A stretch of DNA of 64,000 bases from assembly GCA_022822525.1 (NCBI GenBank), contig JAJEBN010000053.1:1-64000 (forward strand), read 5' to 3'. The stretch comes from Acidimicrobiia bacterium. Lineage in GTDB: Bacteria; Actinomycetota; Acidimicrobiia; Acidimicrobiales; Poriferisodalaceae. The position numbers and the translations under genes are program-made. How positions within the stretch are numbered: position 1 is the stretch's first letter; every line of letters begins with the position of its first letter. Below are positions 43,201 through 51,415 of this stretch, one piece after another. The notes beneath the pieces were generated by a model that did no database searches, was not told the origin of the DNA, and was given only the letters and a program-made list of their open reading frames with translations.

Positions 43201-43386
43201 GTCCATCCGCTGTCCTCGCAGCGCGCGGGGCCCCTGGGCGCCCAGCACCCAGGCGATCGCATCCACGACGTTCGACTTGCCGCTTCCATTTGGGCCGACC
43301 ACCACGGTGACGCCCGGCTCGAACGTCAGCGTGGTGGTCTCGGCGAACGACTTGAAGCCGGACAGCGTCAGGGAGCGGAGAAACAC
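40237..43386 (-). CDS. smc: chromosome segregation protein SMC
   Basis: FEPGVTVVVGPNGSGKSNVVDAIAWVLG, coiled coils, LSLLSGGERSLVALTYLFAV; GTG start. Confidence 0.97.
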   Translation of the reverse strand: MFLRSLTLSGFKSFAETTTLTFEPGVTVVVGPNGSGKSNVVDAIAWVLGAQGPRALRGQRMDDVVFAGTDRRVALGRAEVTLVIDNESQTLPTQTAEVAITRTLYRSGESEYALNGTPCRLLDLQELLNDAGVGRQQHIIVAQGQITQVLAAQPQERRALIEEAAGVLKFRRRKERAERRLESTEANVTRLADLQRELRRQLRPLERQAEAARRHAEISAELADLQLYNAGRELAGYQQAQAAADARRADLQAEQGRTAASLAETGAAIEAAQVQLAELTSEPTDRLSRVASLSERARGLIGQTYERMRSVERERNALLDSDVVATLTDEHTRLTAEIAELDTAAAQGRQSAVGAGEVDEAAVDETALVETELAEATTAASEAEKRLGDAAAAVTQADERKQAVVEELQRWIGRSEALGSAVSSAQADSGVDALDGIPGVLGLLGDLVRIDEGFEAAAEAAADGALSAVVVSDDAAAARALDALAAAALAGSVISLSAAGARGEPDRPADPPPLGAEDEFVRPHIEAAPDAPVESRHRIGALLDAVIGHAVCVQGGWSAAHERALADRKGVYVTPSGDRFGPRSWRIGGTGAAAAAAAHREAQARIADLKGRYSGTSTALDAARQAHRVALDTQRHARRAMESVRQRIAAASARQAAQAQAIEAGEAAQRQRRTVLEHRLHAIAQRLTGHESSRAAASARLERSEQVVSVLDRLALLLSERRQRLDAEARRLQARHETRTGLVRQLSGRLDALRRERDAASERQEGLRADLGVLDVTDAERRTKRDVLVNTIRVEFGAEPEAALAALPPPLPEGVSARAHERSLRADLSRLGPTNPLALSEYEAASERHEFVASQLADVRTSRRELGKVIRAIDAEIVATFAEAFEDVARNFAELFGTLFPGGAGKLSLTDPDDLLTCGVELDVRPAGKRVGRLSLLSGGERSLVALTYLFAVFRSRPSPFYVLDEVEAALDDVNLHRFLDLVGEFRRESQLVIVSHQRRTMESADVLYGVSMPPGGSSIVVSERPSSAAALIAADGPLAANEPVTAPR

Positions 43387-43390
43387 AGGA

Positions 43391-43440
43391 GCGTGAGCGA
43401 GTCAGTCGATACAGGGCGTGAGCGAGTCAGTCGATACAGG
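43391..43440. repeat. perfect 25-bp tandem duplication directly upstream of smc start
   Basis: GCGTGAGCGAGTCAGTCGATACAGG x2 (43391-43415, 43416-43440). Confidence 0.98.
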
Positions 43441-43487
43441 GCCAGCGAGTCGAGTTTGGCAAAGACTCGGGCTGCAGACGGGGAGGG

Positions 43488-44318
43488 CTACACCTGATAG
43501 TCGCAGTAGTGGTGGGTCACGCCCCGGATGACGGCGGTGAGCACATCGCCTCGGCCGTTGCGGCACCGTTCTCCTGCACGCCCAAAGACCTCGAGGTAGG
43601 CATCGAAGCCCCCTGCCTTGCCGAAGATGTCGAGGTGCCCGCCGACCGAGGAGCCCCGGTACTTGATCGAGTTGTGAACGGTCTCGACGATGGCTCGGTA
43701 GAGCCGCCGGACTTCCTGGGTGTTCAGCGCGCTGGCGACTCGCGCGTGGCCCAACCGCGCCGCATGCAGCACTTCATCGGAGTACATCGGCCCGAGTCCC
43801 ACGACGAAGGTGGGGTCGAGAAGCAGGTCTCGCACCGACTCGGTACGTCCTCGCAGCATGAGGGCGAAGTCGGTCCAGGGCATCGGCATGTCGACGGGGT
43901 CGAACCCGAGGTCGTCCCGGTCGGGATAGAGCTTCTGGTAGCGGGGCCAAGTGACGACCCGCAGGGTTGCCTCATCTCCCGAGTCGAGCAGGCGAAGCTG
44001 CCCGCCCTTGGTGAACGTCATGATCACCTTGGTATCGGGCTCGATCGGCGTTCTCGAGGTTGCCCGCCGGAACGAACCAGTCTCGCCGAGGTGTGCGACC
44101 ATGATCTCGTCGGTGTCAAGCAGGAAGTGGATCAGCGAGCCCTCGCGGGCGACCGAGTTGATCTTCTTGCCTTCGAGCAGATCGGCAAATTGCTGCTTGG
44201 AGCGCATTGCCGGCAGCGACCGCTTGGTGCCGGGAACGTCGATTGACTTGAACTTGCGGTTCGAGACCTCCTTGTCCAGATCGCGCTTGGCAATCTCGAG
44301 CTCAGGCAGTTCAGCCAT
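43488..44318 (-). CDS. Fpg/Nei-family protein lacking canonical catalytic residues
   Basis: MAELPELEIAKRDLD N-terminus, H2TH-like LLLDPTFVVGLGPMYSDEVLHAARLGHAR, degenerate finger CRNG...YCDYQV; rnc-(mutM)-smc synteny. Confidence 0.88.
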   Translation of the reverse strand: MAELPELEIAKRDLDKEVSNRKFKSIDVPGTKRSLPAMRSKQQFADLLEGKKINSVAREGSLIHFLLDTDEIMVAHLGETGSFRRATSRTPIEPDTKVIMTFTKGGQLRLLDSGDEATLRVVTWPRYQKLYPDRDDLGFDPVDMPMPWTDFALMLRGRTESVRDLLLDPTFVVGLGPMYSDEVLHAARLGHARVASALNTQEVRRLYRAIVETVHNSIKYRGSSVGGHLDIFGKAGGFDAYLEVFGRAGERCRNGRGDVLTAVIRGVTHHYCDYQV

Positions 44319-45078
44319 GAGTGGTCTCCTTCGAAACGGTCGATCGGTCACTGCAGTCCTCGGCGAACCGCACGCACGCGGCTGCGGCAGCATGGCGTTC
44401 GGCGGCTCGCTTCGTGGGACCCTCGCCGCGGCCCCAGACGTCGTCCCCGATGCGGGCCTCGGCTGTGAAGCTCCGCCGGTGCGCGGGTCCCGAGCTCACC
44501 ACGACGTAGGTGGGCTCGGCGCCGAATCGCCGGGCGACGAGTTCCTGGAACCGGTTCTTTGCCTCACGAGCACCAGGCGCGGAGGCCGCATCGGCGATGC
44601 TCGAGCCCAGCAGCCTCCCGACGACGTCTCGTGCTGCGTCGATGCCCCCGTCGAGATACACGGCGGCGAGCACCGCTTCGAGGGCATCGGCCAAGATCGA
44701 TTCGCGGTCGGCTCCCCCGGTCGCGGCCTCGCCGCGGCCCAGCAGCAGGGCGGACCCCAAGTCGCACTCGCGTGCCGCTCCGGCCAGGGCCTCGGCGCTC
44801 ACCACTGCCGACCGCACCGCGCTGAGGTCGCCGGGACCCAGGTGGGGCCAGCGGACCGTCGCATGCTCGCTGACGCAGAGACCGAGGACCGCATCGCCGA
44901 GGAATTCCAAGCGTTCGTTGGACACAGCGACGCGGTCGGCCGCGGGCGAGCTGTTGTGCTCATGGCACCAGCTTCGATGCGAGAGCGCCTCGATCAGCAA
45001 TGCAGAGTCGGCGAATCGATGCCCCACCCGCTCCTCGAGGCTGCGGAGCTCAGCGCGTTCGGCGACGGCTGCGCACAC
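44311..45078 (-). CDS. rnc: ribonuclease III
   Basis: NERLEFLGDAVLGL, dsRBD at C-terminus. Confidence 0.95.
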   Translation of the reverse strand: MCAAVAERAELRSLEERVGHRFADSALLIEALSHRSWCHEHNSSPAADRVAVSNERLEFLGDAVLGLCVSEHATVRWPHLGPGDLSAVRSAVVSAEALAGAARECDLGSALLLGRGEAATGGADRESILADALEAVLAAVYLDGGIDAARDVVGRLLGSSIADAASAPGAREAKNRFQELVARRFGAEPTYVVVSSGPAHRRSFTAEARIGDDVWGRGEGPTKRAAERHAAAAACVRFAEDCSDRSTVSKETTHG

Positions 45079-45079
45079 G

Positions 45080-45370
45080 TCAGCCGACGCGTTCCATCAC
45101 ATAGTCAATGGCGTCGCGCACTGTCTTGAGATCTTCGAGATCCTCGTCTTCGATCCTGAAGCCCACCGTGCGGTCGGAGAGCTCTTCCTCGAGCGCCTCC
45201 ACCAGCTCGATCAGCGCGAGCGAGTCGGCTCCGAGGTCGTCGACAAACGACGACGACTCGGCCACCTGTGACGGCTCCAGCTCCAAGATGTCGGCGAGCT
45301 GGTTGCAGATGAGATCGAACACCTCATCACGCTCGGGGGGATTCTGACGCACATGGGTTTCAGCGGGCAT
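45080..45370 (-). CDS. acpP: acyl carrier protein
   Basis: SFVDDLGADSLALIELVEALEEEL. Confidence 0.95.
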   Translation of the reverse strand: MPAETHVRQNPPERDEVFDLICNQLADILELEPSQVAESSSFVDDLGADSLALIELVEALEEELSDRTVGFRIEDEDLEDLKTVRDAIDYVMERVG

Positions 45371-45461
45371 GAGGACTCCTGCCGCCTTCGGCGTTCGGGC
45401 GCTGTGGTACGACGGATGGGCACCCGTGCTGCGGATGCGCGGGTGAGCCTACCGTCGGCCT

Positions 45462-46439
45462 TCAGGATGCTGGAAGGCTGGCCGCCGCCAGCTCGCCCAG
45501 CAAGTCGGCCTCAACCATGCGATGTGCGACGGTGATGGCGTTGGTGATGGCCCGGGGGCTCGATGAGCCGTGGGCGATGACGCAGACGCCGCGCACGCCG
45601 AGCAGCATCGCTCCCCCGACGGCATCGGGGCTCACCTCATCGGCCAGCGGTGCCAGCAGTCGCAGCGCGGCGGCGCCCTCCGCCCCGCCTTGCGACAATC
45701 GCTCGAGAATCAGCCGGATGAAGAACGATGCGGTGCCTTCCAGCGACTTCAGCAGCACGTTGCCGGTGAACCCGTCGGTCACGACGACATCTACGGGGCC
45801 GTCGAGGATGTCGCGCCCCTCGACGTTGCCGTAGAAGTCGATCTCGGCGTCGGCAGCCAGCAACTTGTGCGTCTCCTTGACGAGCAGGTTGCCCTTCTCG
45901 GGCTCCTCGCCGATCGAGAGCAGCCCCACACGCGGCTCCTTCACGCCGAAGCGGATGCGGCTGTAGGCCGAGCCGATGCGGGCGAACTGATGCAGCCATT
46001 CGGCGCTGCAATCGGCCATGGCGCCTGAGTCGAGCAGCACGCGTGCGGTGCCGCCGCCGGGCACGGGGAAAGCAGTAGCGATCGCCGGCCGGGCAACTCC
46101 CGGCAGCCGTCGCAAGCGCAGCAGGGCTGCCGCCGCGACCGCACCGGTGTTGCCTGCGCTCACCACCGCCGAGGCCTCGCCGTCGCGCACAGCATTGACG
46201 GCACGCGAAATCGACGAGTCCTTCTTGGTGCGCACGGCGCGGCTCGGCTCCTCGGACATCTCGATGACCTCGGATGCATCGATGATGCGCAGCGACTCCC
46301 CGCCAGCCGCGACGATGGCGTCACGGCGCCCGACGAGAACGACCTCGAGTCCTTCGGCGGTTGCCTCAAGGGCGCCCTCGACGACTGCGTCGGGCGCATG
46401 GTCGCCACCCATGGCGTCGACGGCGACCGGCAGAGTCAT
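45462..46439 (-). CDS. plsX: phosphate acyltransferase PlsX
   Basis: LPVAVDAMGGDHAPDAVVEGAL, VSAGNTGA, DGFTGNVLLKSLEG. Confidence 0.95.
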   Translation of the reverse strand: MTLPVAVDAMGGDHAPDAVVEGALEATAEGLEVVLVGRRDAIVAAGGESLRIIDASEVIEMSEEPSRAVRTKKDSSISRAVNAVRDGEASAVVSAGNTGAVAAAALLRLRRLPGVARPAIATAFPVPGGGTARVLLDSGAMADCSAEWLHQFARIGSAYSRIRFGVKEPRVGLLSIGEEPEKGNLLVKETHKLLAADAEIDFYGNVEGRDILDGPVDVVVTDGFTGNVLLKSLEGTASFFIRLILERLSQGGAEGAAALRLLAPLADEVSPDAVGGAMLLGVRGVCVIAHGSSSPRAITNAITVAHRMVEADLLGELAAASLPAS

Positions 46440-46488
46440 GAGCCCGGGCCCGCCTTCGCCATCCGGCACGACCTCACACGATTCTGGC

Positions 46489-46668
46489 TCAGGCGATATC
46501 GAGGGCTTGGCGGCCGCCGTACCAGCCGCACTGGCCGCACACCCGGTGAGGCAGCTTCGCGGCACCGCAGCGTGGGCACACGCTGCGCGGCGCCTCTTTG
46601 AGACGCCAAGCTGCCGCGCGACGCGAACGCGTCTTGCTCTTGGACGTCTTCTTCTTGGGGACTGCCAC
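46489..46668 (-). CDS. rpmF: 50S ribosomal protein L32
   Basis: MAVPKKKTSKSKTRSRRAAAWRL with zinc ribbon CPRCGAAKLPHRVCGQCGWY; GTG start. Confidence 0.96.
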   Translation of the reverse strand: MAVPKKKTSKSKTRSRRAAAWRLKEAPRSVCPRCGAAKLPHRVCGQCGWYGGRQALDIA

Positions 46669-46737
46669 TGCTGGACTCCTCGAGCGGACCACGCAGCCTA
46701 TCCATCAGCGCCCCGAAGCTGACGCTTGCGAACGCCC

Positions 46738-47298
46738 TCACGGCGACTCCGCCTCGCCCCGGCGCAGGGCCTCCAGCGGCGCCCAGCGCGGGTCGGTCGG
46801 TTCGGCTGGATCGTCGTGGGCTGGGCCGTCGTGGGCCGGATCGAGTTCGGACGGGCGGTTGGGGCAGGGATCGGGATGAGGGCATCCGATCGCCTCGATC
46901 GGCAGTTCCAACAGGATCGCCTCTCGCACCATGGGCGCGAGGTCGGCATGCTCGGGGTGCAGCTGGTACTGCTCGCCCTCCCGAGGCGCGGCAGCAAATA
47001 CCTCGCGGACGTCCGCACGGGCTTCGCCCTCCAGCAATGTCCAGCAGCGCGCACAGGGGCCCCGCCAGCCTGCAGTGATGCGGCCAGCGGCGCTCAGCCC
47101 GCCGCTGATGATCTCGAGCGTCAGCTCGACGTCGACATCGCCGTCGAGAGGCACCTCCACGTCTGCGATGCGCAGCTCGCTGCGGTCGCCGGGTTCGGCG
47201 AGATCGGACGCCCGGACCGTCGCCCTCCACGCGAGCGGCCCGCGTTCCAGCAGTCTGAGAGGCACCGACAGGGACCGCTCAGGGTCCCTGCGATTCAC
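46738..47298 (-). CDS. YceD/DUF177 family protein
   Basis: CARCWTLLEGEARADVREVF; upstream of rpmF. Confidence 0.87.
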   Translation of the reverse strand: MNRRDPERSLSVPLRLLERGPLAWRATVRASDLAEPGDRSELRIADVEVPLDGDVDVELTLEIISGGLSAAGRITAGWRGPCARCWTLLEGEARADVREVFAAAPREGEQYQLHPEHADLAPMVREAILLELPIEAIGCPHPDPCPNRPSELDPAHDGPAHDDPAEPTDPRWAPLEALRRGEAESP

Positions 47299-48041
47299 GC
47301 CTGGTCCTGGTCGAACACCACCGGATCGGTGTCGGGACCGCTGCGGGCCGACTGCGAGTCGCCCGTGTCGATCTCGGATTCTGCAGTCGCGGCGGGTGAG
47401 ACACCCGGCGCGGCCGGCGCGATCGGCGTCGCGACCCGCTTGCCGAGCTTGCGACGGGCCGCCTGCACGGCGATCTGGATCTGGTCGACCGCGCTGGCGA
47501 ATTGCGCAAGCTGCCGCTCGCAGTACTCGTCGACTTCGTGGCGGCGACGGCGTGTCTGGATCTGCGCGTCGTCGAGCAGCTGGCGGGCGCGACGCTCCGC
47601 GCTGCGCACGACCTCGGTGCGCTGCACCATCTGAGCTACACGGCTGCGCGCCTCGTCGATGACCATGTTGGCGTCGACGCGCGCCTGGGCCAGCACCTCA
47701 TCGCGCTCGCGCAGCAGCCAGCGGGCTTGGCGGGTCTCGTCGGGCACTGCCGCCAGCGCCGACTCGAGCAACGTCATCACCTCGTCGCGATTGATCATGA
47801 CCGAGGTCGACAGCGGCATCGGCCGCGCAGCGTCGATGATCTCCATGGCCTCGCGGATGAACTGCTCAGCGGTGACCGACGGGCGCCGCGGCGCCAATGC
47901 TCCTGGTTGGCGGGACGCCGCCGACACATCCGTCTCCTCGGTAGGAGCGGCGTGCATATCGAACGAGGGCTCCGGCTGCGAGACACCGGGATGCGCGTAG
48001 GACTGCGGCGGAGCGTCGACGCCCCCCTCGGACATGCTCAC
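47295..48041 (-). CDS. coiled-coil DivIVA-like protein
   Basis: coiled-coil LRERDEVLAQARVDANMVIDEARSRVAQMVQRTEVVRSAERRARQLLDDA. Confidence 0.6.
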   Translation of the reverse strand: MSMSEGGVDAPPQSYAHPGVSQPEPSFDMHAAPTEETDVSAASRQPGALAPRRPSVTAEQFIREAMEIIDAARPMPLSTSVMINRDEVMTLLESALAAVPDETRQARWLLRERDEVLAQARVDANMVIDEARSRVAQMVQRTEVVRSAERRARQLLDDAQIQTRRRRHEVDEYCERQLAQFASAVDQIQIAVQAARRKLGKRVATPIAPAAPGVSPAATAESEIDTGDSQSARSGPDTDPVVFDQDQA

Positions 48042-48523
48042 GTGCCAGCCTCCGGCGCTGCGCGCTGCCGGAGCCGATCGGCTACCGGGGGCGGGACCAG
48101 GTGAGAACAGTCGCCGCCGAACTTGGTGATCTCGCGGATGTAGTTGGACGCGATGAAGAGGTGCTCAGTACGGGGCGGCACGAACACCGTCTCGACGCCG
48201 GCGACGGAGTGGTTCATGTGCGCCATGCGCAGCTCAGACTCGAAATCGCTCTGACTCCGCAGACCCTTCACGATGACATCGGCACCAAGCCGATCTGCGA
48301 GGTCGACGACGAGTTCGCCGAACTGCACCACAGAGACGTTGTCGAGGTGAGCGACCGACTCCGAGATCATCGAGACACGCTCGTCGTCGGAGAACAGCGG
48401 CGTGGACTTTGCCGGGTTGCGCATCGCCGCGACGACCACCGCGTCGAACAGCCGCGAGGCTGCCGAGATGACGTCGAGATGACCGTTGTGCACAGGATCG
48501 AACGAGCCTGGATACATCGCCAT
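48038..48523 (-). CDS. coaD: phosphopantetheine adenylyltransferase
   Basis: YPGSFDPVHNGHLDVI, IASNYIREITKFGGD. Confidence 0.96.
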   Translation of the reverse strand: MAMYPGSFDPVHNGHLDVISAASRLFDAVVVAAMRNPAKSTPLFSDDERVSMISESVAHLDNVSVVQFGELVVDLADRLGADVIVKGLRSQSDFESELRMAHMNHSVAGVETVFVPPRTEHLFIASNYIREITKFGGDCSHLVPPPVADRLRQRAAPEAGT

Positions 48524-48618
48524 GACCACCGAAAAGGGCTCCTCCGCTTCGAGCCGTGTCCGCCTTGGCGACGGTACCGCGCAGCAGTCTCGAATCGAGG
48601 GACCCCCCAATCCTCCGA

Positions 48619-48798
48619 TCAGGCCTCCATCTCGGTGTCGGGAACGATGAGGTCCCAGCGATCACCGCAATCGGCGCAGCGGTAGGCGACGACGTCTCCT
48701 GGCTGAAAGCCCCAATCCGGCTCGGGCACGCTCAGCAGGCCGCAGCGCCCGCCGCAGTCGACGCACACGATCTCCGGCGGCACCGCAACATCGTCCAT
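48619..48798 (-). CDS. small zinc-ribbon protein
   Basis: CVDCGGRCG...YRCADCGDRWDLIVP, two CxxC pairs. Confidence 0.65.
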   Translation of the reverse strand: MDDVAVPPEIVCVDCGGRCGLLSVPEPDWGFQPGDVVAYRCADCGDRWDLIVPDTEMEA

Positions 48799-48830
48799 CC
48801 CCACAGTGTCGCATCCGCCTGCAATCACAC

Positions 48831-48851
48831 CCGTAGGCCTCCGGCCTACGG
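48831..48851. promoter_or_regulatory. perfect inverted repeat in the divergent intergenic region, 7 bp before rsmD start
   Basis: CCGTAGGCC-TCC-GGCCTACGG. Confidence 0.6.
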
Positions 48852-48858
48852 TGATGCC

Positions 48859-49437
48859 ATGCGTGTCGTCGGCGGGGCGTTGGGCGGCCGTCGCCTAGTG
48901 GCGCCCGAGGCGGATTCAGATTCCACCCGGCCGACATCCGACCGGGCCCGCGAGGCCATCTTCAACATGCTCGTCAGTGTCACAGAGCTCGACGGCGTCA
49001 CCGCGATGGACCTGTTTGCCGGCACGGGCGCTCTGGGCATCGAGGCGCTGTCACGCGGGGCAGCACACGCCGCATTCATCGACTCCGACCCCGCTGCCTG
49101 CCGCATCATCACCGCGAACCTCGACGGACTCGGGCTGACCGAGCAAGCCGCGGTCAGCCGCAGCGATGTCGAGTCGTACCTGGCGGCGCACCCCGACGCG
49201 GTGGATCTGGCCTTCGCCGATCCCCCCTACGGCTTCGACCGCTGGGCGCAGCTGCTGGGAACGCTGAACGCCGCAGTGCTCGTGTGCGAGTCGGACCGCG
49301 AGATCGAACCCGGCCCCGATGACCCGTGGGACACGTGGAGAGTGCGCCAGTACGGCACACCGGTCATCACGATCCTGGTGCGACCAGACAGCACCGATTC
49401 ATCAGCAGCCGAGGCTTCCACCTCCCGCCGAGCCTGA
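48859..49437 (+). CDS. rsmD: 16S rRNA (guanine966-N2)-methyltransferase RsmD
   Basis: MRVVGGALGGRRLVAP, RPTSDRAREAIFNML, DLFAGTGALGIEALSRGA, DPPYGFD. Confidence 0.95.
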   Translation: MRVVGGALGGRRLVAPEADSDSTRPTSDRAREAIFNMLVSVTELDGVTAMDLFAGTGALGIEALSRGAAHAAFIDSDPAACRIITANLDGLGLTEQAAVSRSDVESYLAAHPDAVDLAFADPPYGFDRWAQLLGTLNAAVLVCESDREIEPGPDDPWDTWRVRQYGTPVITILVRPDSTDSSAAEASTSRRA

Positions 49438-49522
49438 AGGTCCGGGTTCAGGTCTCGTTGGCCGTTCCGGCAGCGGATCGGACGGAGCGATCGCGGCCGT
49501 TGCGGCCGGCGCTCCGCAAGTG

Positions 49523-51163
49523 TCATGCGGCGGTGAACAGGTCGCGTTGGTCAGCCCCTGGCGGTGATCGGTCATCGCCTGCCGGAGAGCCATCGCCTCC
49601 GCCATCTCGCGCCAGCGCAGCACAATCAGCAGCCTCGTGGCCAGCAGCGTTGCAGCCGTCAGCATGACCGGCGCTCGGCGCAGGCTGCAGCGAGCCACGG
49701 GTCGACGATCTGCGTGCCGGTTTGCGTGATCGGGCGGGGTTGTGCGGATGTGCCGGATCGGGCGGGGTCAGCCGAAACCGGCCGTCGCGGACAATCACCC
49801 GCCAGTTGTGATCGTGGATGAGGTCGTGGCACGACCAGCACACCAGCACGAGGTTGTCGACGCGTGTCTTGCCCCCGCATCCCCACGGAACGATGTGGTG
49901 CGCCTCGCACTCGCCGGGGGGTTCGCCGCAGCCGATGCACGCGCCGTCGCGGGCAATCAGGGCGCGGCGCTGGGCTGCGGTCGGTGCTCGGCTGGCGACG
50001 GCCTCGTACAGCGGTGTGAAGTCTTCGCCGCACAACACCAGCGACAGGTCGGCGCCGCACAGGAGCCGATCCAGCGTGCTCGGCGGGATGGGGCCTGAGC
50101 CGGCGATCTCGGCAATGCCGCCGGGCTTGCCCAGCAGTGCGTTGAGATCGGCTCGCACAATGATCTCCGTGACGGTACGGCGCTGCTCGAGACCGACCAG
50201 ATCGTCCACCGACGCCGTTCGATTCAGCGATACCGAGGCCTCAGAGGACTCCGCAGCAGGTTGATCGGCGGCGGACGGCCGGTTCGCCGACACAGGTCCC
50301 TCAAGGGGCCCCGCAGCAGCGCCAACGCCTGTCGCAGGAGCAGCACCATCGTCAGCAGTTGGGATGGGAGCAGGGCCAGCGGCAGCGCTTGTTGAGGCCG
50401 CGGCGATCGATGGGGTGCTGGCGAGCAACCTGTCGAGGGCGTCGGCCATGCGTTGATCACGGGTCCTAGCGGCGGCTCCACCGTTTGGTGTGCCCCTGCC
50501 TGCGTCGACCTGCGTGTCATCGCGGAGCTTGCGCCGGTCAGCGCGTCGGAGCTGTTCGGCGGTGGCCCGAAGGCGGCTCTGAATGCGCGCGCCCATCTCG
50601 GCATCGAACGCGCCGTGCATCTGCACGGTGCCGTCGTCGCCATTCCAGAACCGCACGCTGCGATTGCGCCGGTTCCGTCGATGCTGCTCCTCCAGGTCGG
50701 ACACGCTCTGGTGCTGGATCGTCCATCGCTGGGCGGCCCGCGCGAACTCATCTGCGGGCAGTGTCTTGGCCATCTCCACCAGACCGGCGTCGTCTTGGAC
50801 GGCCTCAGGGCTGGTCTTGCGTGCGGCCTGCGCCAACTTCGCAGCGTTCGCGAAGCTGATCTCGCCGTCGGCAACTGCCGACTGCGCGTCGGGCAGTGCG
50901 GCCAACTCCGCAGCGACCCGCACGTTGCGGGCAGCTTCAGACCGAGACCGGCCGCCGACTTGGCTCAACAGCCCGGCCCCGCCGTCGCCGTGCCGCTCGC
51001 GCTGTGCGACCAGCGAAGCGACTCGGGTCTCCAACAGCTCGGCCTTGGTGCACAGTGACTTGGCGAGCCCCAGGGCGTCGCGCAGCTCCTCAGTCGGTGC
51101 CGACTCGACGCGGTCGAGAGCTGCGCTGAGGGATTCGAGCGCCTGCTGCACCTGCGAGAACAT
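49523..51163 (-). CDS. DUF222 / HNH endonuclease domain protein (13E12 repeat family-like)
   Basis: C-terminal HNH: CIGCGEPPGECEAHHIVPWGCGGKTRVDNLVLVCWSCHDLIHDHNW. Confidence 0.92.
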   Translation of the reverse strand: MFSQVQQALESLSAALDRVESAPTEELRDALGLAKSLCTKAELLETRVASLVAQRERHGDGGAGLLSQVGGRSRSEAARNVRVAAELAALPDAQSAVADGEISFANAAKLAQAARKTSPEAVQDDAGLVEMAKTLPADEFARAAQRWTIQHQSVSDLEEQHRRNRRNRSVRFWNGDDGTVQMHGAFDAEMGARIQSRLRATAEQLRRADRRKLRDDTQVDAGRGTPNGGAAARTRDQRMADALDRLLASTPSIAAASTSAAAGPAPIPTADDGAAPATGVGAAAGPLEGPVSANRPSAADQPAAESSEASVSLNRTASVDDLVGLEQRRTVTEIIVRADLNALLGKPGGIAEIAGSGPIPPSTLDRLLCGADLSLVLCGEDFTPLYEAVASRAPTAAQRRALIARDGACIGCGEPPGECEAHHIVPWGCGGKTRVDNLVLVCWSCHDLIHDHNWRVIVRDGRFRLTPPDPAHPHNPARSRKPARRSSTRGSLQPAPSAGHADGCNAAGHEAADCAALARDGGGDGSPAGDDRSPPGADQRDLFTAA

Positions 51164-51415
51164 ATGTTCATACTAGCCACGGTGTGCCACACGAACGTCT
51201 ATTCGAAGCCAATCAGTTCATTACGAGTATGTTACATTTAGTTTTACACAATATCTTCTAGTTTCAATCAACTCAAAATCAAAGAGCCAGCGCGGAATCG
51301 CCGGACGACCATCGCGGCGCTCGTTGCCTCCTCGCCCATTCGCCTCACTCACTCCCAACCTCGCCTAGACACCGCCGAAGCGACGCACTGCAATCCCAGG
51401 ACGTCACGGCATTTC
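51164..51415 (+). promoter_or_regulatory. AT-rich promoter-like intergenic region upstream of the defence operon
   Basis: 51215-51290 is strikingly AT-rich (ATTACGAGTATGTTACATTTAGTTTTACACAATATCTTCTAGTTTCAATCAACTC) against a GC-rich background. Confidence 0.5.
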
